A DNA stretch of 64,000 nucleotides from Paragorgia papillata (lineage: Eukaryota; Cnidaria; Anthozoa; Scleralcyonacea; Coralliidae), in NCBI GenBank assembly GCA_035771165.1, contig JAWNZC010000177.1, positions 1,762,501 through 1,826,500 of the forward strand. The letters run 5' to 3'. Positions within the stretch are counted from its first letter, which is position 1; every line of letters starts with the position of its first letter. The translations under genes and the position numbers were made by a program. The notes beneath the pieces are model-generated. The model was not told where the DNA came from. It did not search any database and was given only the letters and a program-made list of their open reading frames with translations. Shown piece by piece: positions 1-16,300 of the stretch.

Positions 1-315
1 ACACAGACACAGACATTATGCAGTATGATGTAATTTTAACCCTAAATATAAATAGCGTTAACCAAAACACTTCCTTCGCAGCACAGCAGTCTCGTTTGTT
101 CTTTTGTCGTTTTCACTTATATCTTTATTTTCCGTCAAGATTCAAAATGGAAGATGAAAAAGAACTACATTCCCATGATTAAGATGGACTGTCATCTTAC
201 AAACGCTAAAAGAATTTTTCTGAAAAGATCAAGTATTCCTACGAATATAATGGATATGTCTTACTTGTACACACCTTATGTAAATAGCGAATCCAATCAA
301 AATTAAGACAACGGT

Positions 316-648
316 TATAGTCTGTTTCAGCTTGCTTTTGAAATCCGAAACGTATAATTGGAATGAACATTCCAAACTTACGTTGCAATATTCAGAAATA
401 CATTGCGAGGTAGATACAAATTTAAGTCGGCAATTTGTTTCTGTTTAACCAAGTATCTATTATTATATTCTATACAACAAATAATCTTCTTCTCCGTGAT
501 TTTACCAAAGGAATTCAATTCAAAGCTTATTGAAATTCGAACTTCACGACGAACTCCGCAACGAACTTCGCGAACTTACGTACCAAGTTCCCAACCTTCC
601 AACGAATGTTGACAAACGAATTTCAAAAGCAAGCTGAAACTGACTATA
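316..648 (+). mobile_element. MITE family A, copy 1
   Basis: The ends are inverted copies of TATAGTCYGTTTCAGCTTGC, about 30 bp long. Three more copies lie at 18596-18919, 25458-25789 and 45294-45615. The body contains a run of degenerate GAACTTCG words that varies in number between copies. No transposase is encoded, so this is a non-autonomous element. Confidence 0.8.
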
Positions 649-949
649 AATTATGTATAATTTTTGTCTGCTTGTTTGCTGTGCCACGCATTGTTTGTAG
701 GTTTTTAACGCGCTTGATTTAGTTTAAGATGTCACACATTCGTCCCTATCGTAGTTTTGATAGTTTTATAAATATGATCTAACGTTGTAAATACATACGC
801 AAGTTTCAAGAAATTGAATTAAACTGAAGAATATGCTGTAGATGTTCATGAGGACATGGGAGAAAATAGCACGATTCTTGCAATATTGATGGCACGGAAC
901 AATGCGGCTGAAACGTGTTTTGGTTGTTCTTCCATGCATGTGAAGCTTT

Positions 950-1200
950 CGTTCACGGTTGGCAGCACAACGTTGACGGTTGCCAACACAAGGTTGACAA
1001 CACAATGTTTACGGTTGGCAACACAATGTTTACGCTTGACAACACAATGTTGTTTACGGTTGCCAACACAATGTTCAACGTTCACGGTTGCCAACACAAT
1101 GTTCAACGGTCACGGTTGCCAACACAAGGTTGACAACACAATGTTCACGGTTGCCAACACAATGTTGTTCACGGTTGACAAGTGACAACACAATATTGTT
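950..1200. repeat. Minisatellite of CAACACAATGTT-type words
   Basis: Words such as GGTTGCCAACACAATGTTCA recur in irregular units of roughly 18-30 bp, about ten times. All frames stay open over it, which gives false short ORFs on both strands. Confidence 0.8.
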
Positions 1201-1635
1201 TATAGAGTTCCCAGCTGAGAAATACTTTTGAAAACATCAAAAACACAAATTACTCGTGTCGAGAATATCAAATTTTAATACTTCAACAGTACGAATAAAA
1301 TAATTTAGAATCTTGCAAAAAATAATATATAACTGAAAAATGAAAGTGCGGAACTACACTTCGCTACACTTGTTGATATAGATGCGTGTATCACCTATAG
1401 TGAGCTAATGAAACTCCTTCAGAATGTAAACGCAATCGCGTACCTGCATTGTGTAACGGTATAAACACTTTTAATCAAGTACAGAATAGCATTTATAAAT
1501 TATTCTGTATTATTAAAATAATCTATAGTATAGACTAATCTTAAACTGAAGGAATTTTCCACGGATAAAGTCCGCTCCATTAGATGTTCACTTCATCCTG
1601 AGACAGACATTTTTTTGTTCCCTTCCTAACTGATT

Positions 1636-5726
<4,091 letters not shown>

Positions 5727-5767
5727 CCTGTTGTTGTGTTGAATGAGTTCCTCTAAATTTTCTCTCG

Positions 5768-5775
5768 TATTTATA
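5768..5775 (-). promoter_or_regulatory. TATA-like box upstream of GTF2B
   Basis: TATAAATA on the minus strand, about 42 nt before the start codon. If used, transcription would start within about 20 nt of the ATG, giving a very short 5' untranslated region. Confidence 0.4.
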
Positions 5776-6178
5776 GCCTCGGTTTGATGGCGTGAACCGG
5801 AAGTTAGGGAAAGCCTCAGATGACGTCATTTGCTTTATAGGTACAAATATTGTATATTGTAATTTTGTAGTTATTAAAAATATATATCAAGTAAAAACTA
5901 ACCATAAGATTGATCAACACAATTGACACCCTAATAGGCTTATACAAAAGCTTTTGATCGAGAATAATCAGTTTGGTAGTACCATATTGTATCAATTTAA
6001 ATAGGGATTTCCCCATGTATGGCATAATCTATTTATATACGCCCTTGCTCGAATGTTCTTTTTACAGTGTAAATAGAATATCCGCGAAGCACGTTCTGAT
6101 TGGTTTAGCTCGATGGTTTTATTAATTAGAATCTTAGAATTCGATCCATATTAATTTGCTGTAGAAAATATGTAAAAA

Positions 6179-6301
6179 TTAACTCATTCCTGCCTAAGAT
6201 GATCTGAGGGTTCTCTCTTTGATGAGTAAAATCATCTGGTGTTAGACAGAGTGAAACAATAAAGGGACCATTTTTGACCAGCTCAGGCAGGAATGGGTTA
6301 A
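6179..6301. mobile_element. TTAA-type MITE, complete copy
   Basis: Both ends carry TTAA followed by an inverted repeat (TTAACTCATTCCTGCCT at the left, AGGCAGGAATGGGTTAA at the right). TTAA targets are typical of piggyBac-type elements. This family occurs at least fifteen times in the window. Confidence 0.75.
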
Positions 6302-6312
6302 TCACTTGTGAA

Positions 6313-6410
6313 CTCATTGCTGCCTAGGATGTCTGAGGGTTCTCTCTTTGATGAGTAAAATCATCTGGTGTTAGACAATAAAAATAAAGGGGCTGTTTTT
6401 GTCCGACTCG
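6313..6410. mobile_element. TTAA-type MITE, second tandem copy
   Basis: Same family as the element ending 12 bp upstream, starting TTAACCC/AACTCATTGCTGCC-like. The right end is eroded. Confidence 0.65.
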
Positions 6411-6600
6411 CAAATCTTGTTAATTTTTTTATTTTCTTTGGTTTATATATTAAAAAATTACAAAATATTGAATAAAACAATATATTTATTTACATTTTAA
6501 TTAAATAGCTGGTTATAATATTACATTCACAATACTTGTAATATATAACATATTAAATAACATTAAGTAATAATAATAATGAGAATAAAATAAATTAAGA

Positions 6601-6800
6601 GGAAGGAAGGAAGGAAGTGGAAGGAAGGAAGGAAGGAAGGAAGGAGGGAGGAAAGGAAGGAAGGAAGGAAGGAGGGAAGGAAGGAAGGAAGGAAGGAGGG
6701 AAGGAAGGAAGGAAGGAAGGAAGGAAGGAAGGAAGGAAGGAAGGAAGGAAGGAAGGAAGGAAGGAAGGAAGGAAGAAAGGAAGGAAGGAAGGAAGGAATG
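6601..6800. repeat. (GGAA)n microsatellite
   Basis: About 200 bp of GGAA with GGGA interruptions. On the minus strand it is (TTCC)n, starting about 15 nt after the SLC25A19 stop codon, so it should be in the 3' untranslated region. Confidence 0.97.
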
Positions 6801-6814
6801 TAGATTATTTGGCC

Positions 6815-8999
6815 TTAAACATTTAACATATATTTGCAGCATTGCTCGTAAGCTAAGAAAGTGATACCAACCGAACAGGCTCCCTAAACAACATTGAGAA
6901 AGAAAAGTCAAATTAATGAGGTATATTTAATTATTTCCAATGATTCCAAAATGAAAAACAAATTCATCTGAACTAACTTAACACTTACCCAGCCTCTTGG
7001 ACCTAGTTGTATTATTTAATTTTAAAATTATTTTTACCTTAACAATGTTGACTTTCAATCCTTTGTAAAAACCTAAAGCTCCTTCAATCCTAGCTATATT
7101 CTTAATACAATTCAGCATTCCACCAGGCTGTGTGACTTTGCTGGACTCTCTGAATGCAAACCCCTCAATCTAAATAAAAATAAAAATAAACTGGACAGTC
7201 ACACATAGCAAAGAAATAGTCCATATTTTAAACAAAATGCAGAATGATGGCGGAAAGTGAACAAAATAATTACAGAAGCATTTGAACAGCCGTCTTTTCA
7301 TACCTGCAGTCTCTTTTTTACAACATCCAAGGGATGAATAACGATTTTACTTAAAATACCCGACAAAGCACCACAGAAAAGACTTTCACTTGCTGAAATG
7401 TCTGTGTTGACCTTCAGAAAATACAAAAGAAAATACTACATATTAACTGTAATATAATGTACTGTAATACCATGAAACAAATTTATGCACAGCATTTTAC
7501 ATAATATCTATAACAAGATTGTACAGTATAATTATGTGTACAATTATATAGGTTATTAATGAGATTAAATCTGTAACTAATAAATTATTAAATGTCAGTT
7601 ATTCTCCACATACTACTGTGTTGATGTAATTGTTCCAGATTATTTGTAAACTAGTATAAAATGCAAAGTGCATTCCTGTTTGGGGAAAAATCTCCAACAT
7701 TGTTGGCAGCAAACCTAAATAACAAACAAATTAAAAACTAAATTCCATTCACTTGAATTTTTTCAGTCTAATGTTTAGCTCTAGCTTAAAAACCAGTTAA
7801 TATTCTACTTGGCAAAGCATATATGGTCAAAGAAAATTAAGGAATATTGCATAAGTACCAGTATTATAAATTAATTAATTAAATTAATATTTAATTTTAA
7901 TACTGTACCAAGCATGCAATTAGACTACTGCCTGGCCATCGCCTCCAACCCAGTCATAGCCTTACCTTTGTAGAATGTTCTGACACCATTTTCATGGTAC
8001 ATAGAGAAGACAGCTTGATATATACTGTTATAGACCTCAAAAATTAAACAAATAAAAACAGCCAAAATAAGCCTAATGTATATTGAACAGGCCTATTTTT
8101 GTCCATTTGAATTTATTTAGTACTATTTCACATTACGCATTAGACCAACAGAGTAAAATAATAAAACAGCTATTTTTCTAAGCATTAATATAGGTTTATA
8201 AATGCCAATATATACTGTGAGTGTTGTTGCCGTACCTTTGGTTCACCCTGGGCAACTAGTCTTGTCCGTAATACATCGACAGGTTGAACAAACAAAGATG
8301 AACAACAACCCGCCAAGCCTCCACAAACAAAGTGAGTAACTGCAAGATAAGAGAATAAGTATTATATTTATTAATATTTACAGTTGACTCAACTTGTGAT
8401 GTGAAACCTGAGTGACTAATTGACATGTACGTGACTTTGTTAAGACCCATGACAACACTGTCAATTTCATACCTGGTTTAAGAGATGTGTACTGCTCATG
8501 AGGAATAATGGTCCATGCTGCTTTTGTGAAAGTTTCAAATGCTGTGAACTGAATCATAAAAAATAACATTTATATATTAATTATTTAACACTGCATGTAT
8601 ACTGCACTGTACTGTACTGTACATATTGTATTGTACTGTACTGTACTGTACTGTACTGTACTGTACTGTACTGTACTGTACTGTACTGTACTGTACTGTA
8701 AGTAGTACCTGGACACATCCATACATGACAGATAAAAGTTGGGCAGGAACATGGCCTTTCCTAGACAATCAATATACAGTATTATTTATTAATCAATTTA
8801 GGATAAACTACTGTACCTGCAGTATATATAAATTATATAATATATACTTAATTAATTAATACCACAATGCTTGTATCCCTTCCTCTTTTCCAATTGATCG
8901 CAGTGCCTGAAAGATTCCTCTATACTTAAAATAAGGCTTACCCGATATCTGAAAAAATAATTAGAAAAAAATACAATGACCTGAAAATCAATCAGTCAG

Positions 9000-9046
<47 letters not shown>

Positions 9047-9421
9047 GTCAATCAATCAATCAATCAATCAGTCAGTCAATCAGTCAGTCAATCAATCAAT
9101 CAGTCAATCAATCAATCAGTCAATCAATCAATCAATCAGTCAGTCAATCAGTCAGTCAATCAATCAATCAATCAGTCAATCAATCAATCAATCAATTAAT
9201 CAATCAGTCAATCAATGAATCAGTCAATCAATCATAATCATTTACGTCTCTCATCTTTCATAATTAGATACCTTAATACTTGGTTCAATTTGAATTTGAA
9301 ATCTGATCTTTACAACATCAAGTGGTTGTATAAGTAGTCGAGCCACAACGCCAGATGCAGCCCCAGCCAAAGCATATTGAGCAGCTGTCAGCTGTCTTTG
9401 ATGTTCATCATAGCCTACCAT
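6815..9421 (-). CDS. SLC25A19: Mitochondrial carrier, thiamine pyrophosphate type
   Basis: A member of the six-helix inner-membrane carrier family. The best fit is the thiamine pyrophosphate carrier, which brings the cofactor into mitochondria. Coding exons in transcript order: 9421-9272, 8948-8863, 8760-8709, 8548-8473, 8339-8236, 8035-7966, 7714-7617, 7411-7304, 7169-7038, 6883-6815. They sum to 945 nt, or 314 aa, against about 320 in human. The three carrier signatures are visible: [11 protein letters not shown] (about residue 33), [10 protein letters not shown] (about 135) and [11 protein letters not shown] (about 235). Each is followed about 50 residues later by the matching glycine-rich half ([26 protein letters not shown]). 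The assignment to SLC25A19 rather than another SLC25 rests on RFQIQIEPS and [11 protein letters not shown] after the first and third repeats, from memory. It is transcribed divergently from the kinesin gene. Confidence 0.88.
8600..8702. repeat. (CTGTA)n pentanucleotide microsatellite
   Basis: About 20 units in SLC25A19 intron 3, beginning about 8 nt inside the donor (minus strand). The same pentamer makes a diverged 900-bp array in a kinesin intron at 13200-14110. Confidence 0.97.
8985..9236. repeat. (AATC)n/(AGTC)n microsatellite
   Basis: About 250 bp of ATCA with interspersed GTCA units. It occupies most of the intron between the first two SLC25A19 exons and starts about 35 nt inside the donor. 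Confidence 0.97.
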
Positions 9422-10390
9422 TTAGCACTGTGCCACTGGTAGCAAGAAAAAAGAAAACTATATACTATGACTAATTGTACACAATATACAATGTGAAGTA
9501 TAATTGAATATGTTGTATATAAACGTATGTTGTGATTGGTCGGTTACCGATATTTATATCATGCTACAGTTATATGGCATTGCAAACATGGGTGTGATCA
9601 TCGTCACAGCACATTTCTTTATTTTATAAAAGAAAGAAATAATGAATGCCTGTGGTTATACTACTGTGTATAGCCTGATTAGCAAACACTTTGGGAGAAT
9701 TCTGCAAATTTTCAAATTCTCCTAGCCTGTGAGCCAATTCTCTCCTTAACTCACGTTCATGTTTGCATCAGGCTATATACACACGATCACCCATTTTCAA
9801 TCTATTAAGTATATCTATATTTATATTATACTGACCACAAAAGTTCTACAATACAGTAACAATAGTACAATACATCACTGACAAGCATATATATCTACAA
9901 TAATTTATATGAATCTGCTTTTTGAATTTCCATATCTGGCCCCATTTCTACAAAATCCCAAATGATTTCAACCATGAGATTGTGTCTGGTGGAATAAAAT
10001 AATACAGAGTACCAACTTAACATTATTCTAGAATTCCAATAAGATTCATTTTACATACATTTTGTGCTATTTTGTTGCCCTTGTGTCAACCCAAGGTGTC
10101 AACCATCAACAGGTGATGAGCATTTTGAAGGATGGGATTGAACAAGAAGATGTCAGCGGTTTGTTTTTATGCAGGCTCAGATTATAATTTTGAATCTCAA
10201 AGGAGCAACAGAGTAGGAAGAAAGAAGGACGCAATCGACGGCATTAAAAATGCGTGTTGCTGGTTAACGACAAAAACATTACATGTAGCTGTATTCTTCT
10301 CTCTCTTTTGATGCATAATTAAAATTCCCAAGCTATTTAGCCTGTTTTCACAGTGGATTTTACAATTTTGGAGTTGGAGAATTGTCACAA
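9422..10390. other. Divergent intergenic region SLC25A19 / KIF14
   Basis: The two start codons face away from each other 969 bp apart, so promoter elements for both must lie here or in unseen upstream exons. It includes a MITE-like inverted repeat at 9663-9785. I see no convincing TATA box for either gene. Confidence 0.6.
9663..9785. mobile_element. Small inverted-repeat element
   Basis: The left end GTGTATAGCCTGATTAGCAA is mirrored by TTTGCATCAGGCTATATACAC-like sequence at the right. A related TATAGCCTGATTAGC motif occurs at 54907. Confidence 0.6.
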
Positions 10391-13300
10391 ATGTCAACGG
10401 TCAAGGCACGTGCGAAGCGAACGCTTCCAAGCTTACCAGTGAAAAGTTCAAAAAGTGTCCAAGTCTTTTCGTCGCCGAACTCGTCTCCTTTATCGTCTAG
10501 GAAGAAACTGACTACGAATTCGCCTTTAGGGTACGGCGCAGATCGGCTCAAGGCTTCGCGATTGCCGATACGACGAACGCATTCGTTAAGCGAGTTTTCC
10601 AACCAGCCGTCGAATGCAGTGAATAATGATAGTTTACGAAAACGAGCTGTAACTAATGCAAGTTCAGAAGTCATTCCGAGAGGTTTAGTCAATAATAGTA
10701 AGTGCAACGGAACTGTTGAGATCCCGAAACGATTACAAGGCAGTGATGAAGTGCCAGGTCAAAAAGGGAAGGCAGTTCATCAGTCTGCTTCAAAGAATCA
10801 CCAAAACAAACACATTGATGAGAAATTTAAAGCAATTCAAGTCTTGTCGGACACCAGAAACCGTTCTAGCTCAGACACTAGTGTTATACGAACTTTGACA
10901 AAAAGTGAGAGTATAAACAGCCTTGATAGTTTGTCTGGTGTGACCGTCGAAGAAGAAAGATCTTGTGTGACAGTCGCTGTTCGCGTTCGACCTTTTAACC
11001 AAAGGTAAACAAATCTTAATGGTTTCCATGAAGTGCATTTATAATACAGTTTCATGTCTCCTTTTAATTGGCGTTGGGTTCGTTTATTTTTCACTTTTAA
11101 CTCTTTCTTGTCCGAATCGGTCCTTAGAATTTTATTATGGCTAACGCCAGACGATTTTATTCACCTCTGACGAAGCCCTCGGACAGGAATGAGTTATACT
11201 AGCTTATAAACTATCTCTAACTCTTTCCTGTCCGAATTGGATTTTGGTATTTTATTCTGGCTATCGTCGGGACAGGAATGAGTTAATAATTATACGAAAG
11301 TTTGGCCGTTAGTAATCGGTAATTTATTAATAAGAGTACTTAATAATCCACGTGCGGCATCTCAGGGAGCCTCTTAGACATATAAAGTTTTCTTTGTTAT
11401 TTTTTCACAGCAGGTAACTTTTGAAGTATGCATATAAATGAACAATTTAATAGCCCCATTTTTTTGCGCACTGTAATTATTAACATTTTACAGTAGTCAG
11501 GTAATAATTATCATAGACAAACACCATGGTTTCTGTGGTGGTACATGTTATTGAAAATATTGGACTGACTCGAGGAAATAGATGAGTTACAGTTTGCTAT
11601 TATGTATATAATAACATCACTCTGGGTTAATATTCAAATGGCTGAATCTGATTGGTTAATCTAAAAGTGTTGCTTATTTGCATGTTGCAATTAAGTTTCA
11701 GCTGGTGAAATTAATTAGTTTTTACTTTAAATTTCTGAATAACAATTAAAGTAATACATTTTAGACTTAAAATAGTCATTGCTGCCTAGGATGTCCAAGG
11801 TTTTTCCCTTTGACTTATCAAGTAAAATTGTCAATGCAAAATCGTGAAAACCTAGACTCAGCCTACCACAGTAGCCCGAGGGGCCATTTTTGGCCAGCTC
11901 AGGCGTGAACAGGACTTGTTAACCCATTGCTGCCGAGGCTGGCTCATGAGGATGCATTAGACGGAGTAAAATACTGTATTAAATAAAGGGGTTGTTTTTT
12001 GGCAGGCTCGGGCAAGAATAGGTTAACAGACTTGTTAACCTATTAGTAGCATGCTGCGTAGGCAGTGTTGAAACAATAATTCAAATATAGTAAGGTTTGA
12101 TATACTGCTGAAACAGAGAATGTAGGAGTCTAATGTTTCAAGCGAAGGCCCTTCGTTAGGGAGAAACATTTACTCCTATACTATATTTCGATTGTTAACC
12201 TATTGCTACTTAGAATGTCTGTGGGTTCTCCTTTAAATGATGATGAATTAAATAAAATCATCTAGTGTTAGACTCAGTTAGAGTACTGCTGTACTTCCAT
12301 AAAGTAACTTGCTGGCAGATTTTTCTCAGTAAAATATTGATTACATTTTTTCTAGGGAATTAAAGAATAGCAATGTTCATCTGTGCTTGGGTGTTGATGG
12401 AAGCACAATTATAACTTCAGGGCCTGGTTTAAAACACAATTTTTCATATGATAAATGTTTTTGGTCGTTTGATGAGAACTGTGAAACGTTTGCAACCCAG
12501 GAACATGTGTACAATAAAATTGGTAAACCACTTGTGGAGAATGCATTTGATGGTTACAATACGTGTTTGTTTGCATATGGCCAGGTAGGACAGACTGCAA
12601 AAAATACTACTCAAACTAGATGAGCGAGACATCAACCACTAACCATAGCAACAGTTTTGTTAACTGCAGATCAATTTCAAAGCAATTACGTGGTGTATTC
12701 TTATATACCATGTGGTAGCTTATTTTATCACATGGTATACATGGTATATGAGAATATACCATGCTTTCAAATTGATCTGCAGTTAACAAAACTGTTGCTA
12801 TAGAAGCGATGAAAAAATCTCACTACTGGTTTGAGTAGCATATTAAAAATATATAATATTAATATATATTATAAAATTGAAAAATATATAATTACACCAA
12901 TTATATTTAAAAAAATGTTCTTTTTATAGACAGGATCTGGGAAGTCATATAGGTACAGTACTGTATTAATTTATTCTAAAATCATAATTTCTGTATAATT
13001 GACATTCACATAAAGTGATTTAAAGTTAGTCTTATTAATTATTAAATTATATTAAATTGAATTATTTTCTGAAGTATGATGGGATTAAATCAGAAAGAGC
13101 AAACTGGAATTATTCCAAGGTTTTGTGAAGATCTTTTTAAAAGAATTAAGGCATTTCCTGAGGTATAAATAAAAATATTTTTAAATGTTTTTATCTCAGA
13201 CTGTAATATGTGCTATCTGTACTGTACTATACTGTACTGCACTAAACTGTACTATAGTATGTACTGTACCGTGTACTGTAGCAACTAGTAATTGTACTGT

Positions 13301-16300
13301 ACTGTACTGTACTGTACTGTGTACTGTCTGTACTATAGTAACTGCACTGTAACTGTCTGTACTGTGTACAGTACTGTAGTCTGTACACAGGGAGCCCATC
13401 TTGGCAATTTGTCATGTCAAAAAGCACATAGGCAACTTGTGGCGGACTCGAACGACAAGTGTGGACTGACAGGGGATTTAAAAAAACACACGAAAAACAG
13501 TTGCCGTAAGCAGGAAAAAAGGCAGGGAAAGGGGGGAGTCCCCCTCGCGTCTTTCGAGTCCACCACAGGATGCCCACACACTTTTTGACATGACAAATTG
13601 CCAAGATGGGCTCCCTGTGGTCTGTACTGTGCTGCACTGTACTGTAACCATCTGTACTGTGTACTGTACTGTAGTCTGTACTGCACAGTGAGTGTACTGT
13701 ACTGTAATATGTACTGTACTATAGTCTGTACTGTGCTGTACTGTAATGTGTACTGTAGTATGTACTGTACTCTAATATGTTCTGTACTGTACTGTACTGT
13801 AATATGTCCTGTCTGTACTGTATTATACTGTCATATGTACTGTATTGTATTGTACTTAATACTGTTGTGTAATCTGTACTGTAATGTGTACTGTAGTATG
13901 TACTGTACTCTAATATGTTCTGTACTGTACTGTCATATGTACTGCCTGTACTGTATTGTGTTGTACTGTACTTAGTAGTGTAATCTGTACTGTATGGTAG
14001 TATGTACTTTACTGATAATTAGCCTGTATTATATTGTAGTATGACTGCACTGTAGTCTGTACTGTACTGAAGTGTACTCAGTACTGTAGTATGCACTGTA
14101 CTGTTCTGGTATTATAACAGTATTTATTTGGTTGTTTTGCAGCTTGCTTTTTCTGTGGAGATAAGCTACTTTGAGATCTACAATGAAAAAATACATGACT
14201 TACTGGATTACCGAAAAGGAAAAGGCAACAAAAAGATGCACGTAAGAATGATAATCATTGCGATTAAATAATTATAAACTACCAGTGCTTTGCTTTCAAA
14301 TGTCTTCTTTATGATTTTCTTTATTATAATTATGTAAACTTTTTTAGTTGCGTGTTAGAGAGCATCCTGAATTTGGACCATATATCCAAGATTTATCAAC
14401 GTAAGTATTAATTTATTAATATATTAATTTATTTAATTTATTAATAAATTAATTAATTAATTAATAATATTAATTAATTATTTTTTATTTAACATCTTGT
14501 GTAGGTATATTGTCAGTAGCTATGCAGATGTTGAGGTAACTATTAATAAATATCATCCAAAAACAATCAAAATATTTTTCTGGTCAATTTATATTTTTTT
14601 ATTTTTTTCCCTGCTATTCCTTGTTTCCCAATTTCTATTTTGTTTTACTTTTTCAACCACTAGCTTCTAATTTATATTTTGTTTCCAGTCTTGGCTTGCT
14701 GTTGGTAATAAAAGCAGAGCAACAGCAGCAACTGGCATGAATGAAAAAAGTAGTCGATCCCACTCTGTGTTTACTATAATTCTCACACAAACACAGGTCA
14801 GTGCAAAAGCATTCAGTAAATTGCACAATATTATAGAGCTGTGCCAGATTAATCGATTAATCGGCTCTTTTTCGGCAATCGATTAATCGTTAACAGCAAT
14901 CGAGTGGTCAAAAAAATGCCAATTTCTCAATTGAGAAACATGTTTGCAGAGAATACTATAGTTGCATAATCATATTTACTGTAATAATAGATGATTAGAT
15001 CTTATAGGGAAGTCAAATATACACAAATGAAGCCGTCAGTTTAATTTCTTCCTTTGTTCTAGATATATTGCAAAAAAATCTAGATACTAGTAGCTTATTA
15101 TATTCTATTTAAGTTGCTTTTGTTTGTTAGACTGAATTTCTGGAGGGAACAGAAACACAAATGTCGAAAACGAGCAAGATCAATTTGATCGACCTTGCAG
15201 GAAGTGAAAGAGCAAGTAGTGCTTTGAATGATGATGTAATTGATTCAAAACAGACATATGATTTGAGATTGAAGGTGAGATAACAACACCACGGCTTTCC
15301 TATAAGTCCATTGCCAGTTTATAATGTAGCCAGGGGTTCTGGAAGCAGCGGGTGTCCGCACTTTCTGGACTGTGGGTGTCCTACATAAGAAGGACACCCA
15401 CAATATTTTAGACATTTTTGGAAACTATCTGTAACTATTCACAAATTGTTCAGTCAATATACTGTGAACTTGTGATGTTATCTTGTATGTTATGTATATA
15501 TAGTTATTAGTTATCTAATATATTCTCTGAATAGCGTGGCCCTGTTTATGGCATTCTGCGAGACGCAGGACACTCGCAACTTTGAAAAGCTTCCAGAGCC
15601 CCTGAATGTAGCGTAATGTCTAACAATGTAGCCTAACGTCTTACAATGTAGTGTGACGTTTTCTAACGTCTTATAACGCAGGGGAACAACTTATAATGTA
15701 GTAGAACGTCTTACAGCGTAGCGCGACGTATATAGAGTAATTATGAGATTTTTTTGGAATATGAAAGAAAAAATCTTTGGTAACGTTTTCACTTTCCACG
15801 CCCACTTTTGTTTATTGTAGGAAGGTGGTAGTATCAATAAATCTCTTCATACTCTTGGGAAAGTCATTTCTGTTTTGTCAAGTCAAGAAAAAGCGGGAAA
15901 GAAGAAAAAAGTTCACATTCCTTACAGAGACTCTGTTCTCACTTGGTACTAAACAAAATAATTTAGTTGATTTTAATGGCTTATATATTACTGTAATAAT
16001 TTATTATTAGTGTTCTATTTTTGGTGCGCAATTTGAAATCGCAGCACAAGTGCAATAAAATATTGGCTTTGCATCTTGTAGTTTTGCCTGTGTCAAAAGC
16101 CCTAATCAAACGAGAACGCAAGTCATCGCAAGTTGGCAGTCACGCTATCTCAGCCAGCCGCTCTGAATAATTTCCCGAAAATATTATGTACCGTGACAAA
16201 GTTAAAACTTGTTTAAAACACTCATGAAACCTTTATTTTGTTAATTTGGGGAGTTCGAACGACCGCCACAGAAATTCTGACTGCCAACTTGCGATGACTT

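Larger units (their letters stand above)
1..1635. other. Intergenic flank, repeats only
   Basis: No exon of any family I recognise is visible. The stretch holds a MITE at 316-648 and a minisatellite at about 950-1200. The remainder is AT-rich unique-looking DNA that would include the GTF2B 3' untranslated region, whose stop codon is at 1636-1638 on the minus strand. Short open frames in the minisatellite are repeat artefacts. Confidence 0.6.
5727..6814. other. Intergenic region GTF2B / SLC25A19
   Basis: It contains the GTF2B promoter side, two TTAA-type MITEs (6179-6301, 6313-6410) and the GGAA microsatellite that lies in the probable SLC25A19 3' untranslated region. A possible poly(A) signal for SLC25A19 is AATAAA on the minus strand at 6485-6490. 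No other gene is seen. Confidence 0.6.

Noticed and set aside
403..612. Conserved ORF ([17 protein letters not shown]...) seen in four places
   Set aside because: It is the body of MITE family A read through in each copy. One copy is frameshifted, there is no known domain, and conservation equals that of the surrounding DNA.
10382..10390. KIF14 start at 10382
   Set aside because: That position is a TTG codon; ATG at 10391 in the same frame is the normal choice for an animal gene.
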